Shown: piece after piece, positions 60,127-61,039 of the stretch
Numbering within the stretch: position 1 is the stretch's first letter
Layout of the letters: each line of letters opens with the position of its first letter
Assembly (NCBI RefSeq): GCF_947654275.1
Contig: NZ_CANTJS010000014.1
Coordinates: 1-61,039, forward strand
Direction of reading: 5' to 3'
Length of the DNA stretch: 61,039 nt
From: an uncultured Oscillibacter sp.
Lineage (GTDB): Bacteria; Bacillota; Clostridia; Oscillospirales; Oscillospiraceae
Made by a program: the position numbers and the translations under genes
The notes under the pieces: generated by a model
The model's database searches: none
What the model saw: only the letters and a program-made list of their open reading frames with translations
What the model was told of the DNA's origin: nothing

Positions 60127-60767
60127 CCGGCTGTACCTGGTTTTTCCTGCTTCTTTCTGATACCCGGCGGCAGGCCCTGTATCAGGAAAACCATTCGCCT
60201 TTTGAAGGGCGTGTTCCGCCGTCTTCCAGATAGGCCATCCGGTGGACCTGAACCACCCGGCGGAGGACGGTGGGCGATTCAGGTCCGCCGGAGCCGGTTC
60301 CGCCAAAGATGCAGGTAAGGGTCGGATTATGTCTGAAATTGGCAAGAGGATTGTCACAGACCCGGCAGGGATGGTGCCGCAATTGGTACAGAAATGTTCC
60401 ATTTTCAGGTAAGACCGCCCCTTTTTGCGGTGTTTACTTGGAGTGAGGAAGTCAGTGATGAAACTGCATTCGTAGAAAGCGGTGAGGCAATCGCCCGGGA
60501 ACGGTGATTTTGTCATAGGGGCAGCTGCCGGGAGCCAGGTTCAGAGAAAGAGCGGTGTCACCAATGACGCCGGGGCATGGCCCGGGTCGTGAATCCGGGT
60601 GAAGTTATGGGGGTGCCGGTCTTCTTGCCGGTGTCCTGAAGTGAGTTTCGACAACGGCTTTGGCTTTCGTGATTTTTCCTTTGCTGTTTCGATTCAGCAG
60701 GTTCCACCCGGACCGGGGCCGCATAAAAGATTTGGATCACATTTTTCGAAAATTTTTAAATTAGCAC

Positions 60768-60795
60768 TTTACAATGCCGGAAAATATGGTATAAT
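60768..60795 (+). promoter_or_regulatory. Promoter of tRNA-Ala
   Basis: TTTACA (60768-60773), 16 nt, TATAAT (60790-60795), 118 nt before the tRNA. Confidence 0.7.
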
Positions 60796-60913
60796 AACTT
60801 CTGCTGTCAGGTAGTGACGGTGTCAGGCGGAAGAGGCCCGGCGGTCTGTTGGGCTGTTTTCGCAGGACATAGACTGCAAGCCGTATCAAGAGAAGCATGA
60901 GAATAAGCAGTTT

Positions 60914-60989
60914 GGGCCTGTAGCTCAGTTGGGAGAGCGTTCGGTTCGCATCCGAGAGGTCGAGAGTTCGAATCTCTTCAGGTCCACCA
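60914..60989 (+). tRNA. tRNA-Ala(CGC)
   Basis: Complete cloverleaf of 76 nt with encoded CCA. The acceptor stem GGGCCTG/CAGGTCC contains the G3:U70 pair that identifies tRNA-Ala. The anticodon loop TTCGCAT gives CGC, reading GCG. Confidence 0.95.
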
Positions 60990-60991
60990 TG

Positions 60992-61037
60992 ATAAGTTGA
61001 CAGGCTACACCAAGGGGGTAGTCTGTCAACTTTTATA
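60992..61037 (+). terminator. Terminator after tRNA-Ala
   Basis: AAGTTGACAG with CTGTCAACTTTT, an almost perfect long stem. Confidence 0.8.
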
Positions 61038-61039
61038 TC

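Larger units (their letters stand above)
60056..60913. other. Long intergenic region
   Basis: No convincing gene. A terminator at 60101-60126 ends the SLH gene. A possible zinc-ribbon remnant lies on the minus strand at about 60182-60406 (EHFCTNCG, then HHPCRVCDNPLANF in another frame). The tRNA promoter is at 60768-60795. Confidence 0.5.

Noticed and set aside
60112..60516. Minus-strand frames with CTNCG and CRVCDNPL that could be a zinc-ribbon protein
   Set aside because: The two halves are in different frames, no good ribosome site is present and the similarity is short; at most a degraded gene.

Overview
The window looks like a chromosomal segment of a GC-rich, spore-forming, flagellated Firmicute of the Oscillospiraceae type (relatives of Oscillibacter, Dysosmobacter or Flavonifractor; the genus is my inference). 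Supporting this are a sporulation gene (spoVAD), a flagellin, proteins anchored by S-layer-homology (SLH) and sortase signals, Gram-positive promoters and ribosome sites, and a partial myo-inositol operon. No rRNA, CRISPR array or prophage is visible.

Layout. 1-3 kb: the 3' end of a repeat-rich sortase-anchored surface protein, two tRNA-Ser genes and a reductase-like gene. 3-11 kb: a 1594-residue multidomain protein (HD, HEAT-like, nucleotidyltransferase, acetyltransferase-like and phosphoribosyltransferase-like parts) followed by Rossmann, membrane and flavodoxin-fold genes. 11-18 kb: a trxB-like/trxA pair, rpe, three tandem small XRE regulators opposite a small gene with a clear operator, recR, and a MarR-MATE pair with its own operator. 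18-31 kb: spoVAD, a glycosidase-fold protein, yqeG, two small tandem regulators, efp with its usual neighbour, an S41 peptidase, an HPr-like protein lacking the active histidine, a YcdB/SLH protein, an HD phosphohydrolase and mtaB. 31-37 kb: a cysteine desulfurase, a MATE pump, an rlmA-type methyltransferase and membrane proteins, interleaved with hairpin repeats.

37-45 kb carries iolE, iolB, iolD, a zinc-ribbon gene and iolG behind a promoter with a catabolite/LacI-type operator. A two-gene unit follows (NifU-like scaffold plus GGGtGRT protein), whose promoter has a LacI-type palindrome in its spacer. Inositol would be oxidised by IolG, dehydrated by IolE, and the ring opened by IolD and isomerised by IolB; iolC, iolJ and the transporter are not in the window.

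45.57-49.19 kb is an AT-rich insertion with 14-bp terminal inverted repeats and an 8-bp target duplication. It splits a terminator exactly and carries an IS4-type transposase, an unidentified 306-residue gene, an 18-codon hydrophobic peptide ORF and a broken SLH fragment. 49-54 kb: a D,D-carboxypeptidase, a comEA-like gene, a two-component system and a GerMN lipoprotein. 54-57 kb: a large flagellin behind a long hairpin-rich leader. 57-60 kb: a 161-bp MITE-like element, then a CAP/SLH surface protein whose signal peptide is separated from the body by a frameshift at a run of six G. The window ends with a tRNA-Ala(CGC).

The most unusual features are the giant fusion protein, two families of hairpins built from 7-nt units, a pair of 183-190 bp inverted-repeat elements lying at stop codons, and the cargo-bearing insertion.
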